Of a stretch of DNA of 64,000 nt, positions 11,656-25,141 are shown piece by piece (position 1 is the first letter of the stretch; each line of letters begins with the position of its first letter). Location of the stretch: the NCBI GenBank assembly GCA_004335835.1, contig RWJK01001823.1, forward strand, positions 33,079 through 97,078, given 5' to 3'. The position numbers and the translations under genes are program-made. The stretch is from Scenedesmus sp. ARA3. Taxonomy: Eukaryota > Chlorophyta > Chlorophyceae > Sphaeropleales > Scenedesmaceae. The notes beneath the pieces are model-generated. The model made no database searches, had not been told where the DNA came from, and saw only the letters and a program-made list of their open reading frames with translations.

Positions 11656-14272
11656 GTGCTGCCGAAGTTTCAATGTATTGTAAAGTAACGTGCCGACACA
11701 CGGCAGCGTTGTGAAGGCTTCCAGTGTCTGCAAATTTGTTAGTCCACAGTCAAATCATGCAGCACGGTTCAACCGTGAAGTGCGCAGTGTGTGTGCTGCA
11801 CAAGCCCCTGCTAGAGATGCTGCAGGGGAATATTCAACAGCGCCGCACACAGCTCCCTGCAAACAGCAACTCTCTGTTAACAGCTGCTGCATCAGGTGTC
11901 CATGCATCATAGGCACATGGCGATGACGCTGCCTTGCAGACACCAGCTGCGTCAGGTCAAGGCAAGGACCTGCACTTTGATATCGCCGCAACCACCTGCA
12001 GCCACCCCGAGCCAGCAAAACAGCACACTAGAATGAAACCAGAATGGATTGACAGCGTGTGTGACTGTTACGATATGACAACGCGCCTCCTTCAATGCGT
12101 CTGCTGCTGCAGCTGCAGCCTCACAGGCATGCAGCTCTTGACACACAGCAGCGCTGTATCAGGATCCCACATGAAGTGGCTGCATTCGTAGCATCAGGGG
12201 GTGCAGCTCCAGCTGCAGACCCCAGACACCAGCAACACACGCGTGGGGTGAAGTGAACAATGTGTGTCACTGATATGCTGCTGTTAGCCACCACGTGTGC
12301 TGCATGCACTGCATGGCGGCAACCGCCACAACCACATGGCTGGTGGACTACAACTTGAAATGAAGGACATGTTTGCTGAAGTGACCACCAGGCAAGATAT
12401 TCAACTAGGAAGTGGAAAGCAACCAGGCGCAGCAAACAGCACGTGCCGGGCAGTGTGCTGCCTGCCCTGCTGATTGGATGCTGCACTTGGTCAAAACCGA
12501 AATCATGGCATAGTGTGCTGCCTGCGCTGCCATGGCTAGCAGTTGCAGCTGTGCCGAAGCAGACCTTTGGCATGCCTTCAAGTTGCAGTTGTCTCTGAAG
12601 TGTCAAGGCAAGAACAAAGCAAATGCAAGGACATAGACCCGGTGCGCAAACACAATCCCTGTCCAGTCACTACGATACAACACAGCAGTTGCCGCGCTTC
12701 ACACCGTATGGGCAAGTGCAAGTCCGTGACGCAGTTGTTCTGAGTATAATTCAGCTGTCGTCGCAATGTCTGTGCTGCAGGTTGTGTACCACCTGATACC
12801 GCCAATGACACTTGTAAAATGCATGACCTGTGACCGATCATTGAACTTCAGGTTGGACGCTGAAACAGCAGCGCAGCAGTCACTGGCTGCACGATGCGGC
12901 GTGCTGTACCAAGCAAAACCAGGTACGCATGCGTTTGCAGCAAAGGGGTGCATGCCAGAAAGCCAGCCCCCAATTGTACGCACCTATGAACCGTGCTGGA
13001 GCTTCCAAACAACGGCTGATTCGCCAACAACACACCTCACTGGCCGCAGCACCACTGCAACACGTGGCAGCAGAAGGAGCAGTGCCTCGAGTAAGCAGTG
13101 CAGCAAGCATGCCTCTGCCCCCAGGCCACCATAAATGTGCAGCAGCATGAGGCGCAACAGCCAAAATATGGAGAGACAAGGGTGGCCGTTGAACCAGCAT
13201 GGCAGCCTGGCAGACATGCGGCCTTCATGTGTTGTTGGGCTGCCGCTGAGGCTGCTGCCGCAGACATATGCCAGCTGCTGGCCATGTGCAGGCGGAGCAG
13301 CAGCAGCAGCAGCAGCAGCAGCGGAGGGGCACGTGCTGCATGCAAGCAGCGAGTGCGCCACATGCGCGCTCGCACACGCTGCTGCATGCCGCGCATGGCC
13401 AACACACGATACTGACAAACACATAGAAGCCGGCCGTGTGACATGCACAAAGAACAAGGCTAGTGCCAGGATAGCCTGTGTTGGAAAGTGAAGTAAGGCG
13501 ACATGCTCCCAATTTGCAGCACCCTGCACAGTTGCTGCAAGGCAGCATTGCACGAAGAGCGTGCTTTGATAATGATACACTTGAACGTTGGAGAGCGACC
13601 AAGAGGCCACATGGGTAGCGCAGTGAGCTGTAGAGAATGGCCTGTTGGCTGCACTCCTGAAACCCACATGCCATTTGCCTCACAGACTCAAAAGGCTGGC
13701 ATGCTGACCCCAAGCACTGCAAGCAACTCAACAGTCGCGTTCGAGCAGTAAGCCACAAACACAGTCCGCCACACACTCACATCCGAACGACACACAGAAC
13801 AGCAGCACACAAACGTGTCTTTCCGCATCACAGCAGTCAGTGATTGAGTGACCCCCGCAGCTGCAGTAAGCAAATGCGTGTGGCATGCTGCAGCCAGTGC
13901 TGCAGTCCATGCAGCCTCCAACACCATCACCATCCCCCATCCCCCACATGCCGCACACCAGCAAGCAACCCAACCCGCCACGCTCCAGCCAAAATTACAG
14001 CAGCAGCCTTCAGCACAGAAGCAACCGCCCCTGCAGCAGGCGCTGCTGCTTACTGATAAGCAGATACGCCATACTCGACCGCCCCTGCATGCAGCAACGA
14101 CAGCGGCTGCAGTCACTGCAACTGGCTGCTAACCACCCAGCACAGATACCCTCGCCAAACCCTTCAGAACTAGATCACACCAGTAAGCACAGCCAATAAT
14201 TGAACGCCCCAACTTGCCCCACCCATGCCTTGCGCTCAGCACCAGCCGCCAGCAGACACCAACACAGCAGCG
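11656..14272. other. Intergenic between the LINE and the receptor kinase 3' end
   Basis: About 2.6 kb without a supported gene. Several frames of 100-230 codons exist on both strands here (for example around 12121-12606 and 12984-13667 minus). They are rich in Cys, His and Trp, lack family motifs and look like by-products of the CAG/CTG-rich composition. A (CAG)n run sits near 13300-13321. Confidence 0.5.
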
Positions 14273-17200
14273 TCACGCGTCCGGCACACCGGTGAAGTCA
14301 ACCTCGCTCCACGACATGTGCATGTTGCGGCCCTGGCTGTGGTGCCTGCTCGCCGGGATGCCCGGCACAACTGCATTACTCGGCGGCCGCTGCCCAGGCG
14401 CTGCTGCTGCTCCTGCTGCTGCTGCTGTTGCTTGGGTGCCTGCCGAGCCCTGCCGTGTGGCTGGCGTTAAAGGAGGACATTCTGCAGAGCGCCGGCGCCC
14501 TGGCACATCCTCCGGCTGCTGCTGCTGCTGCTGCTGCTGCTCAGTGACACGAGCAGGCTGCTTGTGATGCCCCGGACCAGCCGCTGCTGCTGCTGCTGCT
14601 GCTGCTGATCGCGCAGCTGCCGCCTGCTGCTGCTGCTGCGCTGCTGCGGGCTGTGCTGACGGCAGCGCAGCAGGCGGCCAGCCGCGGCTGCCTGCAGTCC
14701 ACAGCTCCAGCGCATGCATGATCTCTGCAAACGTGGGCCTGCAGGGTGAAGCAAGCAGCAGGCAGCAGGCAGCAGCAGCTCAATGAGCAATGCAACCTGA
14801 CCCGCAGGCACAATGTGGCACTCAAGGTGCCTCTGGGCAGGTGAGCGAGACACCGCAGGCGATGCATCCTGTGGAAGCTCCAGCACAGCATGGCGACTCC
14901 TGCGGTTGCAAGGGATACTTTGCGCAAAGCTATCACCGCAGCCCACCTGCTTTGCCTGCATGCAGTGCTGCATCGTTTCACTACGTGACCTGCACAACAA
15001 CCGTCTCACCCCATGCAGCCACTGCTACACCAGAAACTTTCCATCACCCCCCGCACACAGCCCTCGTCACGTCTCACACAGGTCGCAAAAAGAACGCCCT
15101 CCGCACAAAAAACCCACCTGTCCTGCGGCTGCTGCGCCCAGCACGCCTCTGCGAGGCGCTGCAGGTCCCTGCAGCCCGGCGGCAGGTTGGCGGGCCAGGC
15201 GGGCCGCAGCCCCTGGCGCGCCACCTCGTGCGGCAGCAGCGGGATGGGCACGCCCGCGTACGCGCGCTGACCCGTCATGACTTCGTACAGCAGTATGCCG
15301 TACGCATACACGTCACCCGCCTTGCTGACGTGGCCTGACATGAACAGCTCCGGAGACATGTGCGTGGGCGTGCCCTGCAGTAACAGCAGCAGCAGCAGCA
15401 GCAGCAGCAGGTGAGCAACTGAGCTGCTACCATGCTACACGCATCAACACATCACTGCAGCTCATGCAAAGCGACGCAGCATGCTCACTCGCATCGGCAA
15501 GCATATCAAGCCACATGCGAGAACAAACACAGCTGTTCACCGCTGCTGCCGCGCCAGTGGGAGTGGCTGACAAGCTCTGCCGCATGTCATACGACTGGCA
15601 CAATCTCAACCTGCTGCACACACATCAGCACAGCACGCACACCCCTGCGCCTCAGCACAGCATAACCACAGCGCTTGAACAACTTATCATCGCTCACCCG
15701 TGCAGACAGCGTGGCGTGTGTGTCTGAAGGGTCCAGAGGCAGGGCCAGCCCAAAGTCTGCCACCTTTGCTGTCATGCGCCGCCCTCCAGCAGCAGCACCC
15801 CACGTGCCGTTTGCGTTGTCGCCGCCGTTTGTGAGCATCACGTTTGCAGCTTTCAGGTCTGCGTGCACGATGCCCTCGCTGCAGGTGGCAGCGCAGCAGC
15901 ACGCGGAGCGGGCACAGTGGACAGTTCAACAAAGAGTGAACCCAGAGCAGTGTGGTGCAACAAAGCGGACACTGATACTGGAGGCTTGCAAGTGAGGATG
16001 GCTAGTTGCTGCTGACAACAAGCAAAATTGCAGTGCACATACATGCTGCACACAACTTAATTGTACCCTGGCACCAGCACAGCCGGCCAGCCATACGCCG
16101 CAGAACACGGACGAGGACATACCTATGTAGGTGCAGCATGGCTGCGGCTATGTCATGCGCCAGAGTGAGCACCACGGATGGCGCCATGTAGCTGCCCGCC
16201 TTTGAGAGCAGCTTGCAGTCGAGCGCATCCCGTAACGAGCCCTGCAGCGGCACACATATACACACAACACAGCTCAATCAGGTGGATGCACCAGCCAACG
16301 AAACAGCTCAATCAGGTGTATTGTCAAATTCAAGGTTGGAAGCTGCTTGACATGATGCAGCCACTGAACCCCCAGGCTGCATGCAGGTGGGGAGTTGGCT
16401 GTCCAGGACACCGCAGCACATGCGTCAAAGCTACAAGCTGCACACCCCAGGACACACACACGACCAAGCAGCAGTGCAGGTGCAGACCACCCACAGGCAT
16501 GCAACGCGTCTACCAATCCCGCATCCCACAAGCGTGTCCGCAAGCGCCAAGGCACACCAAACCTCTGCCATCAAGAAGATAACCTAAGCCAGCAGAATAC
16601 TATATTAATGGTCAGCCAGTCAGTCAGCCAGCAAAACAAGGTATATAATTATTGATGTCACGCCCATCATCTGCACACCTCGCTGCAGTACTCCATTATC
16701 AGCTTCAGCTCCCAGCCAGCGATATCCTGCCCCTTGGGCCAAGATGTGGCGCCAGGGCTGCCGGCCGCGCCGTTTGCGCCGCCGGTGCGCGTGAGCGGGT
16801 TGAGCATGTACGTGTAGACCTATGACCATGTACCAATGCGGCAGTAGCAGCAGCAGCAGGTGAGCAGCCAGGAGATGCACCGGCAAGGGAGAAGTGGTTG
16901 CCTCTAATGCTGCATGCAGCTGCCCTGCAGGCAGACCCAGCGAGCTCATGCGTTGCAAGCCAACTCCACACAATTCGCTGGCCCTCGAACCTGTTACAAA
17001 GACACAATCTGTTGGCCCTCAAACCTGTGCAATTGCATGTATGTGGCTGCGTGCATGCAAGCGTAGCCTCACCTGCACAACGTTCGGGTGGCTCATCGCT
17101 GACGACAGCACGGCCTCCATAATCGCCATGTGTGGCGCGCTGTTCTGCTGCATCACGCGCGCGCGCCGCCGCTGCCGCAGCAGCTCTGGATCCTGCTCCT

Positions 17201-19021
17201 CCCCAGGCTTGTCTGATCCCTGGTGTGCATTCGCAGCAAGCTCTAAGCCCTGAGGCCCCAGCAGCGCATTTGCCGGCAGGTGCATGACCTTCACAGCCAC
17301 GCGCTTGCCGCGCCAGTTTGCCAGGTACACGCAGCCGCAGCTGCCCTGGCCCAGCATCTCCAGCAGCTGCAGCTGCGGCGGCGTGCTGCCCAGCATGCCA
17401 AACTGGCCAAAGGCGCCGCTGCCTTGCTGCTGCAGCTGCTGCGCTGACTGCTGCTGCGGGTCGTCCTTGCCGATGCTCTGGCCGCTGCTAGCCTGCTGCT
17501 GCTGCTCGCTGGACGACTGCGCGCAGCCGTCGCTGCTGCTTGCGCCTGCGAGTGGCTTGGTGCTGCATGTGCTCCATGCGCCTGCGCTTGCTACAGCGGA
17601 TCCTAGGTTGTAGTTAGCCGCATCCATGCGCCGCTCCATCAGCAGCATCGTGGTGTTGTTGACAGCTGTGCGCCATCGCAGCATGCCCGCTGCAACGCTG
17701 TCCGCCAGGGCATCTGCCATGTGCACAGGCACAGGCGCGTCGCGCAGCGCGGAAACGTCCACTGAGTGCTGCTGCTGCTGCTGTCCCTGCTGCTGCGCAT
17801 TGCAGCCGCTGCTGCTGCTGCTGGTGCTGCGCCGCTGCTTGCGGTCGCCTGCTACGGCAGGCGGCCGGGCCGCTACTGCTGCCCCTACTGCCTCCTTCAC
17901 TGGCGTCACATCCAGCACACAGCTGCTATGCGTACAATTAGCGCTATCGCTGTGCAGGCGTGTGTCGCTGCACTTGATGCTGCCTGGGCGGCCCAGCCCT
18001 TGGCTGCCCGCGCTGCTCTGCAGCGCACCACACACCCCAACAGACAGCCCCGACCCTCCGTCCAAGTGATGCCTGCAGCTGCAACTCGTGGAGCTGTGTG
18101 CGGTGTGCTTGCTGGGCGAGTCCAGCAGGCTGTGCTTGCTGTCAGCCCTGCACCAGGCTGCGCCGCCGCGCCTGCTGCGCCACACTACCACACCAGCCAG
18201 CGCGAGCAGCGCGACGCCCAGAACCACCGCAACAGCAATCACAGCGCTCACCCAAGGCGCATAGTGCCCCCGGATGCTGACTGGCTGCGGCATGCGGCTG
18301 CGGTCTGGCCACACATAGCCGCCTGGAATCGCTGTTACTGCTGCAGGGTCCAGGCCCAGCGTTAAGTTTGTGGCCACAAGGCCAGGGCCTTGCAGCGCGC
18401 CCACATGCACCAGGCCCTGCTGTATCTCAACGTCCTGGAATGTGAGAGCATCGCCGTTCACGCCTGCAAGGAAGCATGCACCACGTGATGTGAACAACTA
18501 CCATTATTAGTCAGGGTAATCAGCAGCCTGAGAGCCGGCCATGGCAGGCCACAGCATGCAGAACACTGGCAGGCAATGACGTGCAGAACACTTGCTACGC
18601 ACAGTGTGCAAGCCAGTGCTGCTCAGGCAACGCCCAACATTCACGCTGCAAAATCCAAGGCCTGCATGTACCAGCTGCCCAGCCAGCATGATTTGCGGCT
18701 GCCAGCAGCGCACGCTGCAATCACCAGCCGCAGCTGCGCACCTGACAGCTCAACGACAAAGTCTGTTGACTGCTTGGCGGCTGCCTGGATGTACTCCAGC
18801 TCCGGCCCAGGCAGCTGCATCAGCACGCCATCCAAGTTCAGAGCTTTGACCTTCATGGGCCTGCAGCAGCAACAATCAGCAGCAGCAGCAGCAGCACCAG
18901 CGGCAGCAGCAGCAAAAGCAGAAGCATGCGACGTTGGGCATGCGCAACAGAGACAGCACCTGGGCAATTGCATGTGTTAAACACTTCCGACATGGAGCGA
19001 GCCGGTAGCCACAGCCAGTGC

Positions 19022-19054
<33 letters not shown>

Positions 19055-22000
19055 GATGCACAAGCAGTACACACTGTGCCAATGTGGCGAAGCAACACGC
19101 ATGCGCTGGTGCAGCTGCTGCGCATCAGCTTGCACAGCTGGGGCGAGCACGGCAGCGAGGGCAGCGCTGCTCTGCGGCTGCTGGGCACACCACACAGACT
19201 CTAGGCACAGCTATGCAACATGTAACCCTGACATGCGCTCTGGAACGGCTGCCAGTGCTGCTGTCGCTGCTGCGCTCCTGATGCCACCTACGCAACTGAC
19301 GCCGCTGCTGAGCCATGCCACAGGCCTGCAGCACGCAGGTCCCTGCAGCGTGCGGCAACCGTGTCCAGCCTCTCACCGCTTGATGCTCCACAGCAGCAGA
19401 GTCCACAGCTCCGCAGGGATGCGTGCGTTGCCAGCTGCCACCGCAGCACCAACATCCGGCCCCTGCGGCAGCTGCCACAGCACCAGCTGCTGCAGCTGCA
19501 GCGCATCCTTAGGCGAGCTGTCAGGCAAGATGATAGCGTCACGCATGTACCCAAACGCAATCGCATCCAGCGCCCAGCCGCCGGCTGCTGCTGCTGCGCC
19601 TGGCTTCTGGAGCTCTGGCCACATGTCACCCGGCGCAGCTGCCGGCGAGGAGCCCAGCCAAGACATGGCCGAGTTGACGCGGATGGGGTTGGTTGCCGCG
19701 CCGCTGCTGCTGCTGCCGCCAGCCGATTCTGTGAGGCTGACGTTTGACAGCACCAGCAGGATGTGTGCGCGGTCGCCCACCACCGTCATCTCGCTGAAAG
19801 ACTGCAGGAAGCACGGCAGCAGTAGCATTTGCAGCGCCACCGCAATCAGTACGTGTGCGTTGTTTGGATGTCAAACAGCTGCGCAGATGCATGAGCAGCA
19901 TCAACCAAGATTAGACGGCTCAGCCATCGAGGCATGACCGTTTCCTGACACATTCGTTACTTCTTCCATTCTCGAAGCCCCTGACATGAGCATGTCACTT
20001 CTGCTCAGCGCTGGAGAGCCCCTTACTGCACCGCACACCCACCCTGAGGTCTGCTGTCGAGTGCACTGCTTGCACAAGTGGTGAGGCACGTGTAGTGGTT
20101 GACAGCACCAGCTGCCGCGGCGGCACTGGCAGCGGCGCCGCGACTATCGGGTCTGTCGTCAGCACTGTGTTGCGCCACCAGTGGTACCAAGACTTCAACC
20201 TGCTGACTGTAATGGCCCTGCTGCCTGGCCCAGGAGCAAACTGCACGCAAGAATGCAGCCGTTCGCAAGCAGAAACCAAGGTGACGTGGCAGGCGAGGAG
20301 CAACAAGCGCAATGTGCATGCACCGGCATGCACCTATGCGCATGTGGCAGCAGCATGCATGCAGATGCACCTGCCGCCACTGCAGCAATGCCCGTGGCAG
20401 CTCTAGCCTGCCTTGAGATGCTGCTGTGCTCAGGAGGCATCGCCTTGGACCGACGGCTTGCATGATGACCATGATGATGTTGAATGCTTACATGCAAAGT
20501 GCAGTGTCACTGCCAAGAAAAGCGCTCGCACCTGCAGGATAGTCATGTGCAGCACGTCGCTGTAGAAGCTCGTCTGGCGGCGCAGGTACGGCAGCGCAGA
20601 CGTGTACATGGTGAACATGTAAGTCACGTACGCCATTTCAGAATCCTGAGGCAGCACCATCGTGGTGTTAAACAGCGCCAGCCGCACATTGTTGGCAGCA
20701 GTCCTGCAAGCACGCGACGCAAGCAAACAACAGGCGGGGCAGCAGCATGTGAGCAGCAGCGCCTTGCGTGACGATAGCGCAGGTAGACGGTGAGCCAGGC
20801 AAGGTGAGGGTCTTTACATCGACAGCACATTCAGAGCTGCTGCTGCCGCTGCCTCTGCTGATGGGTTAGCCGGTGGCTACCAACGCTGCTGCAAACTACA
20901 TCCTGCAGGCACTGTCTGCTGCTGGCTAGGCAGCTGCTGCTGATGTGTGCATCACTCTGCTGCCACTCATGAACTAGGCACAGCTCGCACCTGTTGTAGT
21001 AGGCAGCCCAGAGGTTGTTGCTGATGGCGATTGAGAAAGGCGCGGCAACCACGCTGGTGGCTGCATCACCGGGCGCAATGTTCTCCAGCACCAAGCCGAC
21101 AAACGTTACGTTTGAATACTTTGACCCTGTCAGGTTCAGCTGGTTGACCACCATCTCAAAGTCAACCGACGTGACAGCCGACTGCAGCCCAACAAGCACT
21201 ACTGGCCGATTGAACTGCAGCCCTTCAGGCGGCAGCGGCGGTCGCGTGCCCAAGGTGACATTGGTGGTGATGAACACCAGCAACGGCTGCGGTGTCACAA
21301 TCGCCGCCTGTACCATAAGTGACGGCACCAGCGTGTTGTTGGTGGCTGCTGTGATGCAGTTCTTGACTGCTGGTGCTGCAGGGCTGGCTGGCCGCTGCTG
21401 CGCCTGCAGCAGCAGGCCTACGCCTGACAGCTGTGTCCGGCCGCCTGCCCACTCATGCACATACAGGAAGGAGGAGTTGTCCTGCAAGGGTCCCATCGGC
21501 ATGCATGCAGGCGCAGCAGCCACGCTACGTCAGAATCATTGAGACATGAAGCACTTTACCAGGCAGGTCGTAGATACTGCTGTTCATATAGTGCAGCAAG
21601 TGCCGGATTAAAACTGCTGTGATGCTGCGCAGGAAACTCTGCGCCAGTTGCTGTCTCTGCAATGAACATACTGCTGCTGCACTTGATGTCGCATGAGCTG
21701 CTGTCCAGCATGAGCCGATGTCACACCATCCAGTGCTTGCAACCTTGTAACAGCTGCAATTTTCGCAGCGGCATCGGCTGCGCTAGCATATGCGTGCCCT
21801 GTTGCAGGACACGCCACACGACAATTGCTGCGTCCAGCTGCTCACACCCACCGTCCAGAACGCCACCCTGCTGTCGCTTGTGAAGAACCTAAGCCAGACG
21901 TTGAAGACGTCTGGACTGCTGGTAACCAGCCGCACATCAGTCAGGTTGAGGGCGCTGCCGCTGCTTTGCAGGAGTCCTGCAGGCCAGAGCACTGGCGCAG

Positions 22001-22620
22001 CACCACCAGGAGCTGCATAGTCAAAGCCCACAAGCACCAGCCGTTCTAACAGCAGACTCGCCCCTGCAGACATATACAGGCATATTGTGTGAGACACACA
22101 GGTGTGATGAAGGTATTGTTGAGCACTGCTGCTAAGCTGACGCTCCCTGTGCCAGGCAGTGGCTGCGCACAAGCTGACCGCTGCTGCTTGTTGCTGTGCG
22201 CTTGCGTATGGCAGGGTATGCATCCTGGACTCCCTGCTGCAGCTTGATCCCGGACCTTACATGATTCTACATTCTTTTCATGGCAGGTGTATGCTATAAT
22301 CATCTGTGCTGGGCCTAGGCATGCAACTTGCCTGGTGAACCAGCAGTGCTAAGCAGAGGTGATGCTGGTGCAACCACAACCGGAGTAGCAGTCTCCTCCA
22401 AGCTGCTGCGTGATCCGGACACCCTGAAGTAATCTCCAGCTACTGCCACGGACGATTCCCATACGCAAGACGGCCCTTGCGTGAAGACTTCAGCCTGGCC
22501 GGGTGCAAGCAGGCAAGCAGGCCCTGCTGTGGCCGCTGCTGCTGCACCAGCCGCTGCCACCAATATAATTGCCCATATTCGGCGCTGTGCAGGCGCCGAC
22601 TGGTGCTGGAGTGAAGGCAT
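14273..22620 (-). CDS. Receptor-like protein kinase (12 exons)
   Basis: Exons, 5' to 3' on the minus strand: 22620-22332, 22063-21852, 21481-20991, 20703-20532, 19801-19377, 18860-18742, 18463-17073, 16819-16679, 16241-16123, 15878-15698, 15374-15118, 14738-14273. They sum to 1420 residues with every phase matching. The N-terminus has a signal segment (RRIWAIILVAAAGAAAA). An ectodomain of about 600 residues has many Asn-glycosylation sites (TNVTLG, NLTG, NVTF, NTTM) and repeating beta-like stretches; a pectin-lyase-like helix is possible but unproven. One membrane span (VSAVIAVAVVLGVALLALAG) lies near residues 640-665, then a Ser/Gln-rich linker. The cytosolic kinase has GQGSCGCVY, VAVKVM, HADLKAANVML, DFGLAL and HMSPELF. 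HAD in place of HRD makes it a non-RD kinase. The tail is Gln/Ala-rich. Intron 1 is best explained as GC-AG (CCAG/GCAAGT). The ligand is unknown. Confidence 0.88.
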
Positions 22621-23078
22621 TTGGCAGCGCCCCAGCCCTAGCCTCTGCCGCGCCCAGCGGACATAGCTTTCATATGCAAACAATCCGATCAGGGTTAGAT
22701 CGTATGTTGTTGTTTACATGTGGCTTTCCGACACCTGATGTGCCTACTCGGCAAGCTGGGCCGTGCTTGATGAAGCGAGACAACTTTGCGCAAAACAATT
22801 AAAATTCTACGTTGGTATCCCCTGCAACGTGCGTGTTGAGTCCTTGTGATGATCAGCAGCGTGCTGACCACGCTGTCTTCGGTGTGAAATATGACAGAGG
22901 TGACAGTTACCAGGCCTGGGCTGCAGCATGCCCGCCCTACGCTGCAGCTGTGCCAGCAGCCAGCACGCAACAGCTCAAGCACACGGAAACCATGCAACAC
23001 ACAGCGAGCTGGGCACTGCACTTGCTGTTGCATACGATGCCGCTGAATGCCACTCAGGGGGTGACCTCCCTTCTAATA
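22621..23078. other. Upstream region of the receptor kinase gene
   Basis: This should contain the promoter and leader of the minus-strand receptor kinase. The reading frame of exon 1 stays open to a TTG at 22681-22683, but the first in-frame ATG is at 22620, which places the hydrophobic signal segment correctly. No other gene is visible. Confidence 0.45.
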
Positions 23079-23136
23079 ATAATAATAGTCTTCTTGTAAG
23101 CCATACCTTGTCATCGGCATCGGCAACCGCGCCCCG
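23079..23136 (-). mobile_element. LINE 3' end cut by the assembly gap
   Basis: From the (TAA)n run at about 23079 to the gap edge the sequence is identical to 28074-28135, the 3' end of the short LINE copy. On the minus strand it ends in an (ATT)n tail. The rest of this copy, and its second target-site repeat, are hidden by or lost in the Ns. Confidence 0.8.
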
Positions 23137-23897
23137 NNNNNNNNNNNNNNNNNNNNNNNNNNNNNNNNNNNNNNNNNNNNNNNNNNNNNNNNNNNNNNNN
23201 NNNNNNNNNNNNNNNNNNNNNNNNNNNNNNNNNNNNNNNNNNNNNNNNNNNNNNNNNNNNNNNNNNNNNNNNNNNNNNNNNNNNNNNNNNNNNNNNNNNN
23301 NNNNNNNNNNNNNNNNNNNNNNNNNNNNNNNNNNNNNNNNNNNNNNNNNNNNNNNNNNNNNNNNNNNNNNNNNNNNNNNNNNNNNNNNNNNNNNNNNNNN
23401 NNNNNNNNNNNNNNNNNNNNNNNNNNNNNNNNNNNNNNNNNNNNNNNNNNNNNNNNNNNNNNNNNNNNNNNNNNNNNNNNNNNNNNNNNNNNNNNNNNNN
23501 NNNNNNNNNNNNNNNNNNNNNNNNNNNNNNNNNNNNNNNNNNNNNNNNNNNNNNNNNNNNNNNNNNNNNNNNNNNNNNNNNNNNNNNNNNNNNNNNNNNN
23601 NNNNNNNNNNNNNNNNNNNNNNNNNNNNNNNNNNNNNNNNNNNNNNNNNNNNNNNNNNNNNNNNNNNNNNNNNNNNNNNNNNNNNNNNNNNNNNNNNNNN
23701 NNNNNNNNNNNNNNNNNNNNNNNNNNNNNNNNNNNNNNNNNNNNNNNNNNNNNNNNNNNNNNNNNNNNNNNNNNNNNNNNNNNNNNNNNNNNNNNNNNNN
23801 NNNNNNNNNNNNNNNNNNNNNNNNNNNNNNNNNNNNNNNNNNNNNNNNNNNNNNNNNNNNNNNNNNNNNNNNNNNNNNNNNNNNNNNNNNNNNNNNN
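23137..23897. other. Assembly gap (761 Ns)
   Basis: This is a run of unknown bases. It begins exactly within a LINE 3' end, so repeated DNA is the likely reason for the gap. Open frames crossing it are artefacts. Confidence 0.99.
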
Positions 23898-24653
23898 ACC
23901 TGCTTGGCCGCTGTGCTAGGACAAGAGCGTACCATGTTTAAAGACATAAATTACAGCAGTAATGCTGCGCTGCAGTGCGTGATATTTCATACCAGCTTTG
24001 GTTAGGAGTTCCTACCCCATGTTGGTAGCCCTTATCATGTGACTTAGCTGTGCCAGCAGCAGTTCTCTGCCAGAGTGTGTGATACCGAGTCCAGGATTTC
24101 ATGTACAACTGTGCAATTGAGTATGTGCAACATGTCCCACTGGGCTTTCGGGTAATCTTCACCCATGCATGTACGCAGGTCGTCTGTTCGGTGTGCTGAG
24201 GGCGTCAAGCTCTTCTGCCACAATTAGCGAGTGCTGCATGTGACCAGTACACACGAAGGACAGCATGTGATCTCTAGCTGGCAATGCGCAAGGTTTCGCC
24301 AGCTGTCAGGCTCTCAACCCGTATGTTGTATAATTCTTGCACTGACATGATCTACCTGGGTCCACGCCAGCTGAGTTCCGTGTAGGTTGCGGTGAGTCAC
24401 CTGCAGGGCTGGCCCCTGGGGTTTGCCGAACGAGTTGACAGGACGCCGTCCACACATATTTCTGCAGCAAACGAAGTGGAAGTTGAATTTCTTGAGTCTG
24501 TATACTGCGCTCGCGCGTGGTTGCGAGCAAGCGAGCCCACAAAGGTTGACAGAGTGCTGGCAACAACAGGACCCCGGACGGCTGTTGTTTGCTATACGCT
24601 GCTTTGATCTTTGAAACGGATTACATTAAGCAACACTTGGGCTGCAGAGCGTG
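23898..24653. other. Intergenic between gap and GNAT gene
   Basis: No supported coding sequence or RNA gene. The right end holds the presumed promoter and leader of the acetyltransferase gene. Confidence 0.5.
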
Positions 24654-25093
24654 ATGGCGCTCGCGTCTCGCCATTGCAACTCGAATTGCACCCAGTCGCA
24701 GAGGCACAGGGCAGGCAGCACACCCTTGATAAAGCAAAATACACGCCAGCAGAGTTCGGTTCGGGCTAGTGCTCATGCGCTGAGTGCCGCTCATCCTGGC
24801 AGCAGGTCACTTGGCCACTGGCAGCAGCTGCTCAGCCTCGCCTCAGCTCAGTCTCTGCAGTGCCCAGAGGCCCAATACGCTCAGCAGCAGCTCGCTGCGA
24901 CGGTTGTGGCACCTGAGCAGACAGCAACAGGCGCACAGGTGCGGAGGGCTTGATGACGCAGCTTGCGTGCATGTCTTGTCTGATGCAGTGGGCACTGCAC
25001 CTTTCTGATGCGCAAGGCTTGCCGTGCTATGCGCATACAGCTGCAGTCTTCAGTTTTGAAGTGGTTTCCAGGCGTGACGGCGTCGGTTTGATG

Positions 25094-25141
<48 letters not shown>

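Noticed and set aside
12984..13667. Minus-strand frame of 227 codons
   Set aside because: No motif, high Cys/His content, and overlapping frames of similar length on both strands point to compositional chance.
22928..23947. Long open frames across the N run on both strands
   Set aside because: They exist only because unknown bases are read as open codons.
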